In this document: piece after piece, positions 34,904 to 46,095 of the stretch | How the letters are laid out: every line of letters starts with the position of its first letter | Position numbering within the stretch: position 1 is the first letter of the stretch | DNA from: Anagrus nilaparvatae | Taxonomy: Eukaryota > Arthropoda > Insecta > Hymenoptera > Mymaridae | Direction of reading: 5' to 3' | Length of the DNA stretch: 64,000 nt | Assembly: GCA_022575985.1 (NCBI GenBank) | Contig: JAKSXM010000007.1 | Span: forward strand, 9,736,501-9,800,500 | Translations under genes and position numbers: made by a program | The notes under the pieces: generated by a model | The model's database searches: none | What the model saw: only the letters and a program-made list of their open reading frames with translations | What the model was told of the DNA's origin: nothing

Positions 34904-36270
34904 ATGGATCCTGACCAGCAAGCCTCTGATACCAATAAAGAACCAAAAGATTCGTCAGAAATCTCACTAGAGGAAACTGAACGGATAAACGGCAGTCAAG
35001 TTACAATAGATGCAACAACTGAAGTTAATAAAATGCCAGCAATTCAAGCTCGAGTATCAGCATGGGTTTACATGCAAGATACAGAAGCTATAAACAAAGC
35101 ATTAGAAGAATTACACATGATAATTCTAGATGATGTTTTCGAAAACCAGAGACGACTCCAAAATAACCTTATAGGCTTATATAACCCTGACGACTTTAAC
35201 CTTGAGCAAGAAATTGACATAGCAGATATAGATAATGTTAGAATAACAAGATTAAAATCAAAGGTAAACGCAATAGCGTCAAAGTCACTGGATAAAAGCC
35301 TAGAAAGAACAAAACGAGAGATAGAACTAGATAAACTCAAAGATGAAGAATGGTCAGCTATCGATGCAGCAAGAAAACAATTACATGATCTACAAGAAAC
35401 AATCTTACAAAGAGAGAGGGCTTTACAGAATACAGAAATAGAAAATATGAGAGCCCAATACCAGAAAATAATGGGTAACACCATAGCAAAAATTAATAAT
35501 AGAAGATCAGTAACTATTGCAGGCACAAATCAAACATGGAAGGCTACTTTAAAATGTAAAATGAAAATAATGGGTAACACCATAGCAAAAATTAATAATA
35601 GAAGATCAGTAACTATTGCAGGCACAAATCAAAACATAAATACAGAACAATATGCTCCAACATCAAGCTCACCATTGCATGAGCCTCACCGTAACAATTT
35701 ATACCAAAACCAGACAACTTTGCCAAATCAAACACAAGTAACCAGCTCATTTTATAGTAGGCCTAAAGATATCGGAGAACCCGTAAGAAGATGGAATATC
35801 AAATTCTCAGCAGATGGCACAAAGAGTATTCAAAAATTTTTAGAAGACATAGACAGAAGAGCATCATTATTAAGTGTCACTTCTGAAGAATTATTACTAG
35901 CTCTTCCAGACATGCTTGAAGGTAAAGCAAAAATTTGGTATTCTGCCATGTACAGACTCTGGAACAGCTGGGAACAGTTCAAAAGAGACGCAATAAGCCA
36001 TTATGGGGCAGGCAAAGAATATCAGCAAAAGCTAGAAACAGAGTTTATGTCAAGAACTCAAGGCGAAGACGAAGATGTAAGAACATACATGTTTAGTTTG
36101 CTAGCCATTGCTGAAGAGTTTCGCGCATTCCCGACGAAATAAAATTAGACATGCTTTACAGAAATATAAAGCCAGAAATAAAAAAGTTACTATTTAGTAA
36201 AGAAATAAAAAGCATAGACGCATTTATAACAGAGGCAATCAGGGTAGAGGAACTCTTAAAGGAGATATAA
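34904..36270 (+). pseudogene. Ty3/Gypsy-type retrotransposon gag, frameshifted
   Basis: An open frame of 412 residues begins MDPDQQASDTNKEPKD. It has a long charged, helical N-terminal half and a Retrotrans_gag-like C-terminal domain (RRWNIKFSADGTKSIQKFLE, LLLALPDMLEGKAKIWYSAM, WNSWEQFKRDAISHY, FMSRTQGEDEDVRTYM). It stops early because of a frameshift near 36128. A second frame continues with IPDEIKLDMLYRNIKPEIKK for about 45 more residues to about 36270. A 99-base offset duplicates KIMGNTIAKINNRRSVTIAG (35464-35534 and 35563-35633). No zinc knuckle, protease or polymerase follows. It is a gag-only relic; nothing indicates domestication. Confidence 0.75.
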
Positions 36271-36350
36271 TTACTGATTTTCTGACTATTAATATAGAAG
36301 TTCCGCAAGGATCATTATTTGAGCCTAATTTTCTCTTATGCATCAAGGAA
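36270..36350 (+). pseudogene. LINE reverse-transcriptase fragment (VPQGS motif)
   Basis: Directly after gag, the frame DFLTINIEVPQGSLFEPNFL resembles the motif B region of LINE reverse transcriptases (VPQGSxLGPxLF). Only about 27 codons remain before family A/MITE sequence begins near 36345. Confidence 0.55.
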
Positions 36351-36682
36351 ATCATTGGAAAAAGAACCAAAAATTTTGGTCAGTAATTCTGGAAAAACTA
36401 ACCTTTTTAATGTCAAAATTTGGACAAGAAGCACAAAGTTTTTGTAACGTACTTATAATAAATATTTTTTTTTCAACTTTGATTAAATTTAGAAAATATT
36501 TTTTTTTTTATTTTTATGAAAAAAATTAACTTTTTAAAATTTTATAATTAAACAACATTTTAAAAAGATCAAATAATAAAAGTAACTTTCAGTCACTCAG
36601 CTAATAATGTGAAATTTTTATTAATTGAACCAATAAATTGGTTAATTTTCAATTAATAGTCACATAACAGTTTTTCGCCATA
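36345..36682. repeat. Truncated copy of the 54121-54598 MITE, minus orientation
   Basis: Complementary to 54121-54460: AACAGTTTTTCGCCATA, ACCAATAAATTGGTTAATTT, AAAAGATCAAATAATAAAAG and AAGTTTTTGTAACGTA are shared. The other end is missing at the gag/LINE junction. Confidence 0.7.
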
Positions 36683-37070
36683 GTGTATCAGGATCAACAA
36701 ATTTTCAATATATATTTATTTATTTATTTATTTATTCAATATTACAGATGTGTTGCATAATTATAAAGTACAACATTAACAAAATTGCGCATTTATAATA
36801 CAAAAATATATAAAACATCTTATAATCCCCAGAGTCAGATCAAGTCTGTCTGTACGGGGATGGAGGTTAGTTAATGTGTTAAACTATTACTTAAATATAT
36901 AAATTTGTTATAATTAGATAAATTTTTTTTTTTTTATTTAACTTACAATACTGAAATTTTAGTCAGAGTAATAAATATATATAAAACTTAGTATTTACAT
37001 AAATACAGTTAAGATAGCAGGTACCTTTTTTTTTTTTTTTTTTTTTGGTGTAAATTATATTATGTATAGA

Positions 37071-40042
37071 CTAGTCTAAAAATTCACATACATTAAATAA
37101 AAAGTCTAAAAGTTTATTCTTTATGGCTTTAGTGGTAGAGAAGTCAAGTTTTTTAGCACTCATAGGTAAGGAATTATATAATTTCAATGATATTAGATAA
37201 GGACTTTTTTGAAAAATACTTTTGTGTATAGGTGGTAATTTTAGTCGCCCAGTTCTGTCACTATGCGAGGAGTTTGAAAATAATAAAGACAAATCTGGGT
37301 AATAATACGTTAATGAATTGAGCCTGAATAATTGCTTTATATTAAGAAATTGTGTGTTATCAATATTAATGATTTTGATAATCCTGTTTTGAAAGTTTTG
37401 CAAGATCCTTAGAGCATTGTCATATGCACATCCCCACGTGGAGATGGTATACGAGGCAATTCCAAGGAATAAGGAATAATAAATAATTTTGAGAATTTTT
37501 TTATTAATATTTTTAAGTTTATAAAAAATGAATAACAGGTATTTCACCCGTTTTATTACATTTTGAATTTGTATATCCCAGCGCATATGCTGATCAAAGT
37601 GAATTCCCAAATACTTGCAGGAGGATACTCCTGCCAGTTTATGGTTTGCTATTTCAATGGAAAAATTATTGTCTGGTAAACTATTGCTGTAAATACCAAA
37701 AGTAATTAACATTGATTTATTTAAATTCAGAGTGAGTTTATTTTTAATGAACCAAAGATTAATCAATTGTAGTGAGTCTCTCATTGCATTGCTCGCCGCT
37801 GTCCAGTTTTTTTTTACAGAGAAAACTGCAGTATCGTCCGCATACGAGAATACATGAGGAACGAGAGTAAGCAAGTCATTAATATAGATAAGAAACAAAT
37901 AGGGTCCTAAAATGGAACCCTGCGGCACTCCGACATTAATGACCTCATACTCACTTCTCGTATCCCCAAGTCTAACCGCATGTTGACGATCCAGCAGATA
38001 GTTTTTGAATAGATTAAGTGCGGTACCCCTGACTCCATATCTCTCTAATTTTTTTAGTAGGATTTGATGATTTACTGTATCAAATGCCTTTGACAGGTCT
38101 AGGAACGTCCCAACCACAGCATTACCCTCATTTAATCCTGTATAGATCAGATCGGATACTGTATGCAGTGCTTGTTTCGTTCCGATGCCTGTCAGAAAGC
38201 CTAATTGATTTTCAGATATTATATTATTTTTTTTAAAAAAAGAATGTAATCTAATAAATATCACTTTTTCAAAAATCTTCGCAATATTAGCAATTAACGA
38301 GATAGGTCTGTAATTAGACATGTTATCTTTTTCACCAGCTTTGTAGATAGGGATAATATCAGCTTTTTTAAGGTCTAATGGCCATATTCCACTTGCAATA
38401 CAGGAGTTAAATATAAAAGCAAGTGGTTTAGAAATTAAATTGGATATTGACTTAAGCATTTTCATGCTTATACTATCAACACCACCACTTTTATCACCCA
38501 TATTTTTTATAATGTTAGCAATTTCTAGTGGATTAGTGGCCCTTAAGAATAGAGAATCCTGATTTCTGTTGATTAAACTGAAATCAAGATGAGAGTCAGG
38601 GATGTTTGATGCAAGTTCAGAACCTACATTGTTATAGTATTTATTAAAACTTTCAGTAATTTGGTTCTTATTGTCTATAATTTGATTATGAATCTTGATG
38701 GAATTAATATAATTTTTTTTATTGGAGTTATTTTTTCCTAGTTTATAATTAATAAAGTTCCAAATTTTTTTGAGGAATCAAGATTTTTTTGAGCGAGATT
38801 TATATCACTTTGGTTTTTTGCAGCAATAATAACTTTTTTTAGTATCTTACAAAATTTATTATAATGACTTTTGAGAAATTTACAATCGTTATTTTTTTTA
38901 TTATTTTTTTTAATTAAATTGTATAGGAATTCTTTATGGTTAACTGAGTTTAGTAAGCCTTTGGTAATCCAATTTTTCCTGTATTTTTTCTTTTTATTTA
39001 CATTAGGTTTATTTGATTTAAATGATTGTATACATTTATTAATGCAATTTTTTAATTCTAACAATGCTAAAGAAGGATTATTAAATGTGAGGATATGATC
39101 CCAATTTATTTGTAATGCAGAAGAATAAAATTTTTTATAGTTTATAAAATTATGTAGAGCATTTTTTTGTTTTTCAAAGTTGGTTTTTAAGTCAATGATA
39201 GCAAAAATAGGAAAATGGTCTGTAAATATCTGATTATGTACAATTGATTTGCAGGAAAAATTGGATTTAGCAAAAATGTTGTCTATACAGGAGCCATTAT
39301 TGTTTCGAGGATTAGGTCTTGTTATTGTATTTACTAAGGGACAGTATCCGTAGGATAGCATATGCCCTAGGAATATATTATTATCAAAATCATTATCTAG
39401 AATGTTCATATTAAAATCTCTAATAATAAAATGGTTGCTTAAGTTACTAGTTTGAGCTAAATAGTTTTCTATTAGATTATTGAATTTTGGTTTCATTATG
39501 GAGTGAGATCTATACAAGGCGATATTCAGACTCAATTTATTAACCTTAGCCGTAATTTTAATTATTTTAAAAGCATCATTTATATTAATTGTGCTGTTAT
39601 GATCAAGAGTGTCAAGTACATAAACTACTACTCCATCACATATGTTAATTTTACTTTCGTTATAGTAAGAAAGGTAACCATCTAAGGAAAAGTGGCTCAA
39701 AAGCTTAATTTCTCTAGTTTCCGTACAAATAATAATATGCGGTTTCTTATCTAAAGAATCAATAAAATCTTCTAGGAGTTCAAAGTTTGAGTTCAGACCT
39801 CCAACATTGAAGTGAGCAATAATTAATTGAGAATTAAGATTATTATTATGTAATTCTTTGTTTAGATTAGTTAAAACATGTGTTTGAATTTCTTGGCACG
39901 TACAAAAAATATTATAATTAATATCGTTAGAATTATCAAGAGAGTTATTTAAATATTGATTATTATGAGTCATATTGAGTCTGATAGATTTTATTTCTTT
40001 TAAGTTTATTATAAATATTGCAATTAATATTATCATGCGCAC
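37071..40042 (-). pseudogene. LINE ORF2: EEP endonuclease and reverse transcriptase, frameshifted
   Basis: The first frame (40042-38738) is the endonuclease: IIAHFNVGGLNSN, IIICTETREIKLL, then IIRDFNMNIL (canonical GDFN with G replaced by R), NGSCIDNIFAKS and FTDHFPIFAI. The second frame (38501-37071) is the reverse transcriptase: KADIIPIYKAGEKDNMSNYR, LDLSKAFDTVNH (motif A), GVPQGSILGPYLFLIYINDL (motif B) and the catalytic FSYADDTAVF (motif C), then the thumb and a C-terminal tail ending VCEFLD. The two are parts of one protein, separated by a single-base slip in an A-run near 38768. The bridging sequence is otherwise open. The copy looks young but inactive. Confidence 0.88.
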
Positions 40043-40319
40043 AATGGTTTATATTTAGGTTAGTCTTATTTCTATTATTATAATAAATACAATTAGTACA
40101 TTTTTTATTGTTTTTATATTTACAACTGGAACTATTATGATTTCCAGCACAAAAAGTACAATAATAGCTATTTTTGCACTTACTGTAAGAGTGACCATAG
40201 CCACAGCATTTCATGCATCTTCCTAGACCATAGTCTTCAAATAGTTTATAAGAACCCCATTCCAAAAAGATTCTTCCCAAAGTTGTAAGATATTTGTAGA
40301 TTTCTCCACTACAAGAGGC
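39963..40319 (-). CDS. LINE ORF1 C-terminal part, zinc-knuckle protein
   Basis: The frame is open from the truncated 5' end of the element; the first ATG falls at 40280. It contains a Gag-like CCHC knuckle (CMKCCGYGHSYSKC) followed by CTFCAGNHNSSSC and CTNCIYYNNRNK, three cysteine-rich modules typical of LINE ORF1 RNA-binding proteins. The N-terminal part is missing through 5' truncation. The end overlaps the next frame by 80 bases in a different register, the usual ORF1/ORF2 arrangement. Confidence 0.75.
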   Translation of the reverse strand, partial: ASCSGEIYKYLTTLGRIFLEWGSYKLFEDYGLGRCMKCCGYGHSYSKCKNSYYCTFCAGNHNSSSCKYKNNKKCTNCIYYNNRNKTNLNINHCAHDNINCNIYNKLKRNKIYQTQYDS

Positions 40320-40327
40320 ATATATAT

Positions 40328-40870
40328 TCTTCGCAATTATTTATTTTAATTTTAGACGTAGTATCTATTTTTTTAACATTGACCCGTCCACGAATTGGTC
40401 AATTTGAATAACACACACAACTGTATGCAAGGTTTAAATATTTTGATCAATATTTTGACCTTTGTTTAAAAAATAGCTATCATATACCGTTGTAACAAAT
40501 TTTACAATTTTTTTTCAATGTAAAAAGGTCGAAAAGACCCCCTAAAACTCTGACAGTAATCAATAAATTATAGTATACAAAATATTCATGCATTGTAATT
40601 ATAGCAAAATTATTTAATATTTATTTGTATTAAATTGTTATAATTTATTATAAACAGAACAAACTAAACTTATTTTTATAATTTCTTTATAACTACAGCA
40701 AATTTATTAATATTATTATCATTGACCTTAATTCTCAAAGTTATTTATTAAATACAAAACAAACTTTTTTAAAACTTCTTGAAATACAAGTATAGTACAT
40801 AGAATATGTCAGTATTTTTCAATCGAAATTGCTTTTAAATTCATTTAATTTAAAAAATATTCATGAATAA
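40328..40870. repeat. Repeat family A, copy 2 (minus orientation)
   Basis: Complement of 53510-54085. It is the host sequence into which the LINE inserted; the remainder of this host copy continues at 36345-36707. Confidence 0.85.
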
Positions 40871-41169
40871 TATTGGATTATAATACTTCCGTATAAGAAA
40901 ATTCACTTCCATATTTTAAAAAAAAAGTAATTTGAGATCTTTTTATAATTAAATTTTTTACAACCTTCAAGTTTCTAACAATTTTTTATCCGCCTTTTTT
41001 CAATTATTTGTTTAGCAAATATGATATTTTGAGACAAATAAAATTTATTTATAAACAGTGCGTTTCCAAGCCCAGAAGGCCCATTGTCATTAACGAAGGG
41101 TGGTCGGCAAGTTTATTCAACCTAATAAACTGATTTATAACCATTTAGTGTGATTTGCTCCAAATGTAG
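40871..41169. other. AT-rich spacer
   Basis: No gene or repeat recognised. Confidence 0.35.
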
Positions 41170-41426
41170 TGTGAACGGAAATGCCATAAATTAGAGGTTA
41201 ATTGGTGGAATATTGGAGTGGATGCGAGTGGATGTAATAATATAGAAACTGTGATTAAATAGATGATATGATTTATTAAACGTGTGTACTGCTGTACGGC
41301 TGAGTGCGTACTGTGCACAGACAGGTAGCGCTTGATATTACCTATCTCTTCCTATGCATAAATTAAGGCGTGCTTACATATTATATTACAATAAAGGTAT
41401 ATTTACATAATTTACAATACGGAACA
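41170..41426 (-). mobile_element. Possible LTR with adjacent polypurine tract (Copia-like)
   Basis: On the minus strand GCCGGGAGAA directly precedes TGTTCCGTATTG, as a polypurine tract precedes a 3' LTR. The unit ends CCGTTCACA, giving TGT...ACA ends and 257 bp. It contains a GC-richer core (TGTGCACAGACAGGTAGCGC on the plus strand) and AATAAA on the minus strand. No second LTR, target duplication or coding region was found, so the call is weak. Confidence 0.35.
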
Positions 41427-41992
41427 TTCTCCCGGCTTAATTTTTTATCAAGGTAAAAAATTGAAAAAGAGTTTAAGAATTAAAATATTATTTACAAACA
41501 ATTTTTTGAAAAACATTATTATGTGTTTTTTAAAAAGTCTAATAATTTATACACATAATTATAGATTTGTATTTTAACAATTAATATAACAGAATATAAT
41601 ACTAATTATGAAGATATTTAGATATTTTTAGAAAATGAGTTTATATACAATGAGAATTTGAATGAATACAATAATAAAAGAATATATAATATTGATTTAC
41701 ATCAAAATGATTATCAATAACTATCGCTAATCAAAACGATCCTAGCAATCAATAAGAGTATTGGGACTATCATTTGTGATTAACAATACAAGAATAAATT
41801 TAAGAAATCATTTGAGGACTAAGTTTAAGAATTATGGTTTATAACTGATCCGCTAATATAATTTTAATTGTTTTTGGGAAACTCAGTCTAACCTCAGTCT
41901 TCCCTTATAAATATTTATTTTGAAAAAATTATTTTATTATTATTATATTAAATGTATATTTGTCTATAAATACATAAAATTTATTTAACACA
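41427..41992. other. AT-rich spacer
   Basis: No coding sequence recognised. It might be decayed retroelement interior. Confidence 0.3.
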
Positions 41993-42512
41993 AATCCATC
42001 AAGTAGTTTCTGAGATCAAGAGGGTCCAGTTTCTCAAACATACATATCCACACAGACATGTAATATAAACAATTAAACATGTTAGGTCCGAAAAAATGAA
42101 CTAGGGACCGCTAGGGACAAATTTTCTCCAAAATTTATACATTTTTAGGAACTTTCCATTTCTTGACTAACTTATAAGGCACGATTTCAATCGGCCAAAA
42201 AAGTAAGTATGTCAATGACAGGGTACCACAATGTCAGGAAAGTTTGGTAAAGTAAAATCATAAATATATAAAAATAGATTATGAGTATAATACGCATAAT
42301 ATTGTAAACGTAAGCTTTCAAAGTTTAGCAAAAGTAGAAGTGGTAATTTAACGATATTTTTCCAAGCTTTCACTATAATTCCTAATACTAAATAATTTAG
42401 TACACACTCTATAGTAGAAAAGCTTATGCAAATAAAGCATTAAAAAAAAAATGTTCGAATTAAAAAATTAATCTAAATTTTTGAATAAATTAATATTTTA
42501 TTAAAACAAAAA

Positions 42513-45500
42513 ATGTTAATTTTAAAAGACGTAATATTTTATTTGTCAATTATTGGGATGTGGATGCCAACAAATTTTAAATCATTTAAAAAGAAAGTTT
42601 TATATAAAATTTATCAATTTATTTGTGGTTTATTACTTTTTATATTTATAATGTTTATGTTTTATACTGTTATAAAAATGATTATAATAAATAAAAACTT
42701 TGATAGATACTATCAAACAATGTTTTTCTTACCAATAACGTTGTTAATATTTATTAAATTCTTGTACATTATTTATAAAAGGGATAAATTAATTAAATTA
42801 TTAAATTTCTTTTCATTGGATGCTTGTCAATATGACGATAATGAAAAAAAGCAAGAAATAAATTTAAAAAAATTGATAAGGTAATTTTTTTTTATTTTAT
42901 TAGAATATTTTTATACATAAATTATTTAATAATCACATTTTTGATAAAATAAAGAAATAAATATTACTTTTTTTTTAATAGATATTTTTTGATTTTCGTT
43001 GTGACATTTGCAAGTTTAACCAGTCATGTTATAACTATAATACCATTTATAACTGCTGATGAATTTGACTTACCAGTAAACATTTATCCGTTTTGTGAAA
43101 TCAACAAAAACAATTATTGGTTCATTTTTATCGCTGAAACCATAATAATTCAAGGAAATGTATTTTGGGTCAGCGGATTTTGTGTTTTACTAGTTACTTT
43201 TTTTTTGGTAATATGTCACAAATTAGAAATATTATCAGGTAGGATCAAAGAATTACCAAATGCTATTGAATTACATATTCAGAAAAATTCAAAGGAAAGC
43301 AAATTAGATGTTGAGAAAAAATATTTTTCTCAAATTATACAACAGCATCAAATGATTTTTGAGTAAGAAAGAACTTTTTTTATTAAAAATAATAATTTAA
43401 ATTAGAGGAGCCAAAACAGCTCTGGTTGTCAGGTTAACCCATTAGCGCCTAATCGACCATCCAGTGACAGTTGAATATTTTTATATGAAAGAATGAATAT
43501 TTTGAGCTAAAAATGTCACCCAGTATGTTTTTTGGGTCGCTATTTCCATTTCTGGGGTCTGTTTTTTGTGTAACTCTTAGGTAGAGCAATATCACCCTTA
43601 GAGTACATTAAATTATATATAATTTAAGGGTGGATATGGCGTTACCTAGGGGTTTTTGGTAAAAACGGACCTCAAAAATGAAAAGAGTTACCCATATATA
43701 AATCCATTTATCAGGTAAAAAAATACTTCGAAACATTTTATAAATTTTAGCCTATATTAGGGATGGATATCGCTTTACCTAAGGGTTGTTTGTAAAAAAG
43801 GACATTAAAAATGAAAAGAGCGACCCAAAAAACCTACAAGGTGAAATTTCCAGCCCAAAATTTTTGAATTTAAAATACTTGTAAATCCACCCTCTTGATC
43901 CTCCCTATTCACCCCCCAGATAAGGTTAATTTTCTATAAATACTTATATTTTCATTTTTTAACTTTTTCAAAGCGGAAAAAATCCATTTCTATGCCTAGT
44001 AAGTTTTTATCACGTTAATAAACATTTCAAAACATTTTGTAAAATTTACCTAACTTTAGGGGTTGATACCTCCTTACCTATAGGGATTGTAGGTGAAAAT
44101 AGACTTCGGAAATGGAAATAGTGACCTATAAAACCTACTAGGTGACATTTTTAGCTCAAAATATTCATTTTTTCATATTAAAATATTCAACTGTCACTGG
44201 ATGGTCGATTTTAGGCGCTAATGGATTAATAATAATACTTGATCTAACACTAAGCTTTCCGAATTCCGGTTGTCGTAACAAAATTTTTTCTCAGTAAATA
44301 AAATTTAAATAAAATTATTCTTAAGACGAAAAATGATCAACTATGATAAGTTATAATCAATTAAAGGTTTAAATCTAATACATTGTAATTTTAAATAGAG
44401 AAAAGCTTTAGATTATTTTACACTGAAAAAAAAACACTATTTTCTGGTTAGTAACCAAATTTTTTTTTCAAAGTATCATTTGTTTCTCGCACTTTAAATT
44501 GAACTAAAATTATCTTCAAATCATACGTTTACAGATGATTTATCAAACATTTTATTGAAAGGAGCCCGCGACTAAAATTATGTGTTTATAATTTTATCGG
44601 AAACTATTGTATTTTTTTCTTGGAAAAGTTTCTATTTTTGTTAAATAACACGTGTGCACAATTTTATCTAAAAAGAATCGTTATTGAATTAGTACAAAGT
44701 AAAACAATATCAACTCCTATAAGATCGCGCGTTAACCTTAAAAATTTTCAGTTACTTATTTCTTTCTTAATTAATCGGGACTCTGGGTATTGTTTGGGAT
44801 CAATAGATTTGTTTTTTAATTATCTTCATCTCCAGTAAATTTTAGTTCGTATTATTCGTTTTTTATAAACTCCGTGAGGCAACTTAAACTCCTTAATTCT
44901 TATAACATGTAAGTTCTTAATTATATTTTACAACGCGCCATCTCTCAAAATATTTGTACTGTAACATATAATAAATATGTAAAACCAAAAAATTTCGTAT
45001 AAGTTTAAATTTTTGTATTTTTAGTTTTGCAGAAGGTGTAAATGATGCCTTTAAAGAAATGTTGGGCTTGCAATTCGTTTCAAGCGGAATTATAATAAGT
45101 TTAAACATATTTCAATTGGCAACTCAAAATTTAGACCTAATGGAAAAAATTTTTATTGTTTTATTTTTGGTGTCTCTACTTTTCGAATTATTTTTCTTTT
45201 GCTTAGCTGCTAACAGAGTTCAGGATAAGGTAAATTATTTAATCAATAATGATTTAATTCTTTATGACATTACACGTTAATATTTGTTCTAAACAACTAT
45301 GTTTTTTAGAGTGAAAAAATCTTCAGGGATTTGTATTTTATGGATTGGTTATCACTAACAGTACAATCTAGAAATACCGTTTTAATTATGATGATGCGCG
45401 CTTCTAAACCTATTGTCGTAGAATGTGGACCATTAATAGAATATTCAAATGAATCGTCAGTAAAAGTTAGTATTTTTAAATTTATTTTCTAAATTTTTTT

Positions 45501-45653
45501 ATTTAAAAATATAAATTTATTAGCAATTTTTTCAAATTCATATTAAAACTTTTATTTTTGAAAACTTGGGGAAACTGTAGTTAACATTTTTTTTAGGTTC
45601 TAAAGTTTTCGTATTCATCGTTTAACATGTTACAGACAACCACTTCAAATTAA
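42513..45653 (+). CDS. Odorant receptor (7tm_6), complete, five exons (388 aa)
   Basis: A close paralogue of the 21279-25449 receptor, with the same role. Exons 42513-42880, 42982-43362, 45025-45229, 45310-45465 and 45597-45653 have exactly the same lengths (368, 381, 205, 156, 57) and phases and no internal stop. The start is MLILKDVIFYLSIIGMWMP and the end is VLKFSYSSFNMLQTTTSN. Identity to the sister gene is uneven. The last two thirds of exon 1 with intron 1, and exon 4, are nearly identical at the DNA level, while the start of exon 1 and exons 2 and 3 differ at many codons. Intron 2 holds a TTAA-flanked MITE not present in the sister. Probably functional; ligand unknown. Confidence 0.93.
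43438..44225. mobile_element. TTAA-flanked piggyBac-type MITE in receptor intron 2
   Basis: The termini CCCATTAGCGCCTAATCGAC and its imperfect complement (TCCATTAGCGCC) are flanked by TTAA at 43434-43437 and 44226-44229. The sister gene has one TTAA at 22200-22203 and no insert, so insertion occurred after the duplication, or was lost cleanly from the sister. Subterminal arms continue for about 100 bases (CAGTGACAGTTGAATATTT). No transposase. Confidence 0.9.
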
Positions 45654-45662
45654 AAAACTATG

Positions 45663-46000
45663 AAGAATAATGCAGAAAAAATCATTTATCTCTGCATTTA
45701 GAGTCTCAATTAACGATTTATTAGAAAACGGCAATTTTAACCTTCGTAATCTGAATTTGGGGTAAAAAACTGCTGGAAATGAAAGAAACAACCTTCATTT
45801 AGCAATAAAACCCCTTATTAGGGATTTTTTCCAGTATTTTAAAAGTAAAGCTGAGAAAATCAAACGAATTTCATTTTTTAGGAGTAATTGACAAAATATT
45901 GTGGGGTTTCGATAAAAGACAAAAAATGGGTTCTTAAACGGCTAATTATAGGCGGTAAAAACTAACCCTTATATTAGAAAAATGATGAAAAACAATCCTT
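45663..46000. repeat. Repeat forming the 3' flank of the second receptor
   Basis: Same sequence as 25455-25810. It starts 9 bases after the stop codon. Confidence 0.75.
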
Positions 46001-46020
46001 TGAAATAAAAAAATTGTTCA

Positions 46021-46095
46021 TACTCTATCTCGCAGAGTGCTTCTTTTTATTTATATTTTTTATTTTGACACTGGTTGATAATAAAATACAATAGA
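46021..46095. repeat. Repeat family B, copy 3 (short)
   Basis: CTCTATCTCGCAGAGTGCTT, then TTTTGACACTGGTTGATAAT, matching 11500-11570 and 32150-32220. Confidence 0.7.

Larger units (their letters stand above)
36716..40319 (-). mobile_element. Non-LTR retrotransposon, 5'-truncated, with 8-bp target duplication
   Basis: A LINE read on the minus strand: 3' part of ORF1 (zinc knuckles), ORF2 with endonuclease and reverse transcriptase, a 3'UTR, and a tail of AATA repeats at 36716-36735. It is flanked by ATATATAT at 36708-36715 and 40320-40327. The paralogous repeat at 54086-54093 has the same flanks joined without the element, which fixes both ends. The repeat-type tail rather than poly-A, knuckle-bearing ORF1 and absence of a visible RNase H suit a CR1/L2-like rather than a Jockey clade; this is an inference. 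Confidence 0.9.
41993..46000. repeat. Segmental duplication, copy 2 (odorant receptor)
   Basis: Matches 20421-25830. See that entry for the insertions that distinguish the copies. Confidence 0.85.

Noticed and set aside
35068..35526. 152-residue minus-strand open frame
   Set aside because: It is the antisense shadow of the gag frame.
38871..39685. Plus-strand open frames of 60-75 residues
   Set aside because: Antisense to the LINE endonuclease frame.
44620..44838. 72-residue open frame in receptor intron 2
   Set aside because: No protein-like conservation; it is in a non-shared part of the intron with no splice logic.
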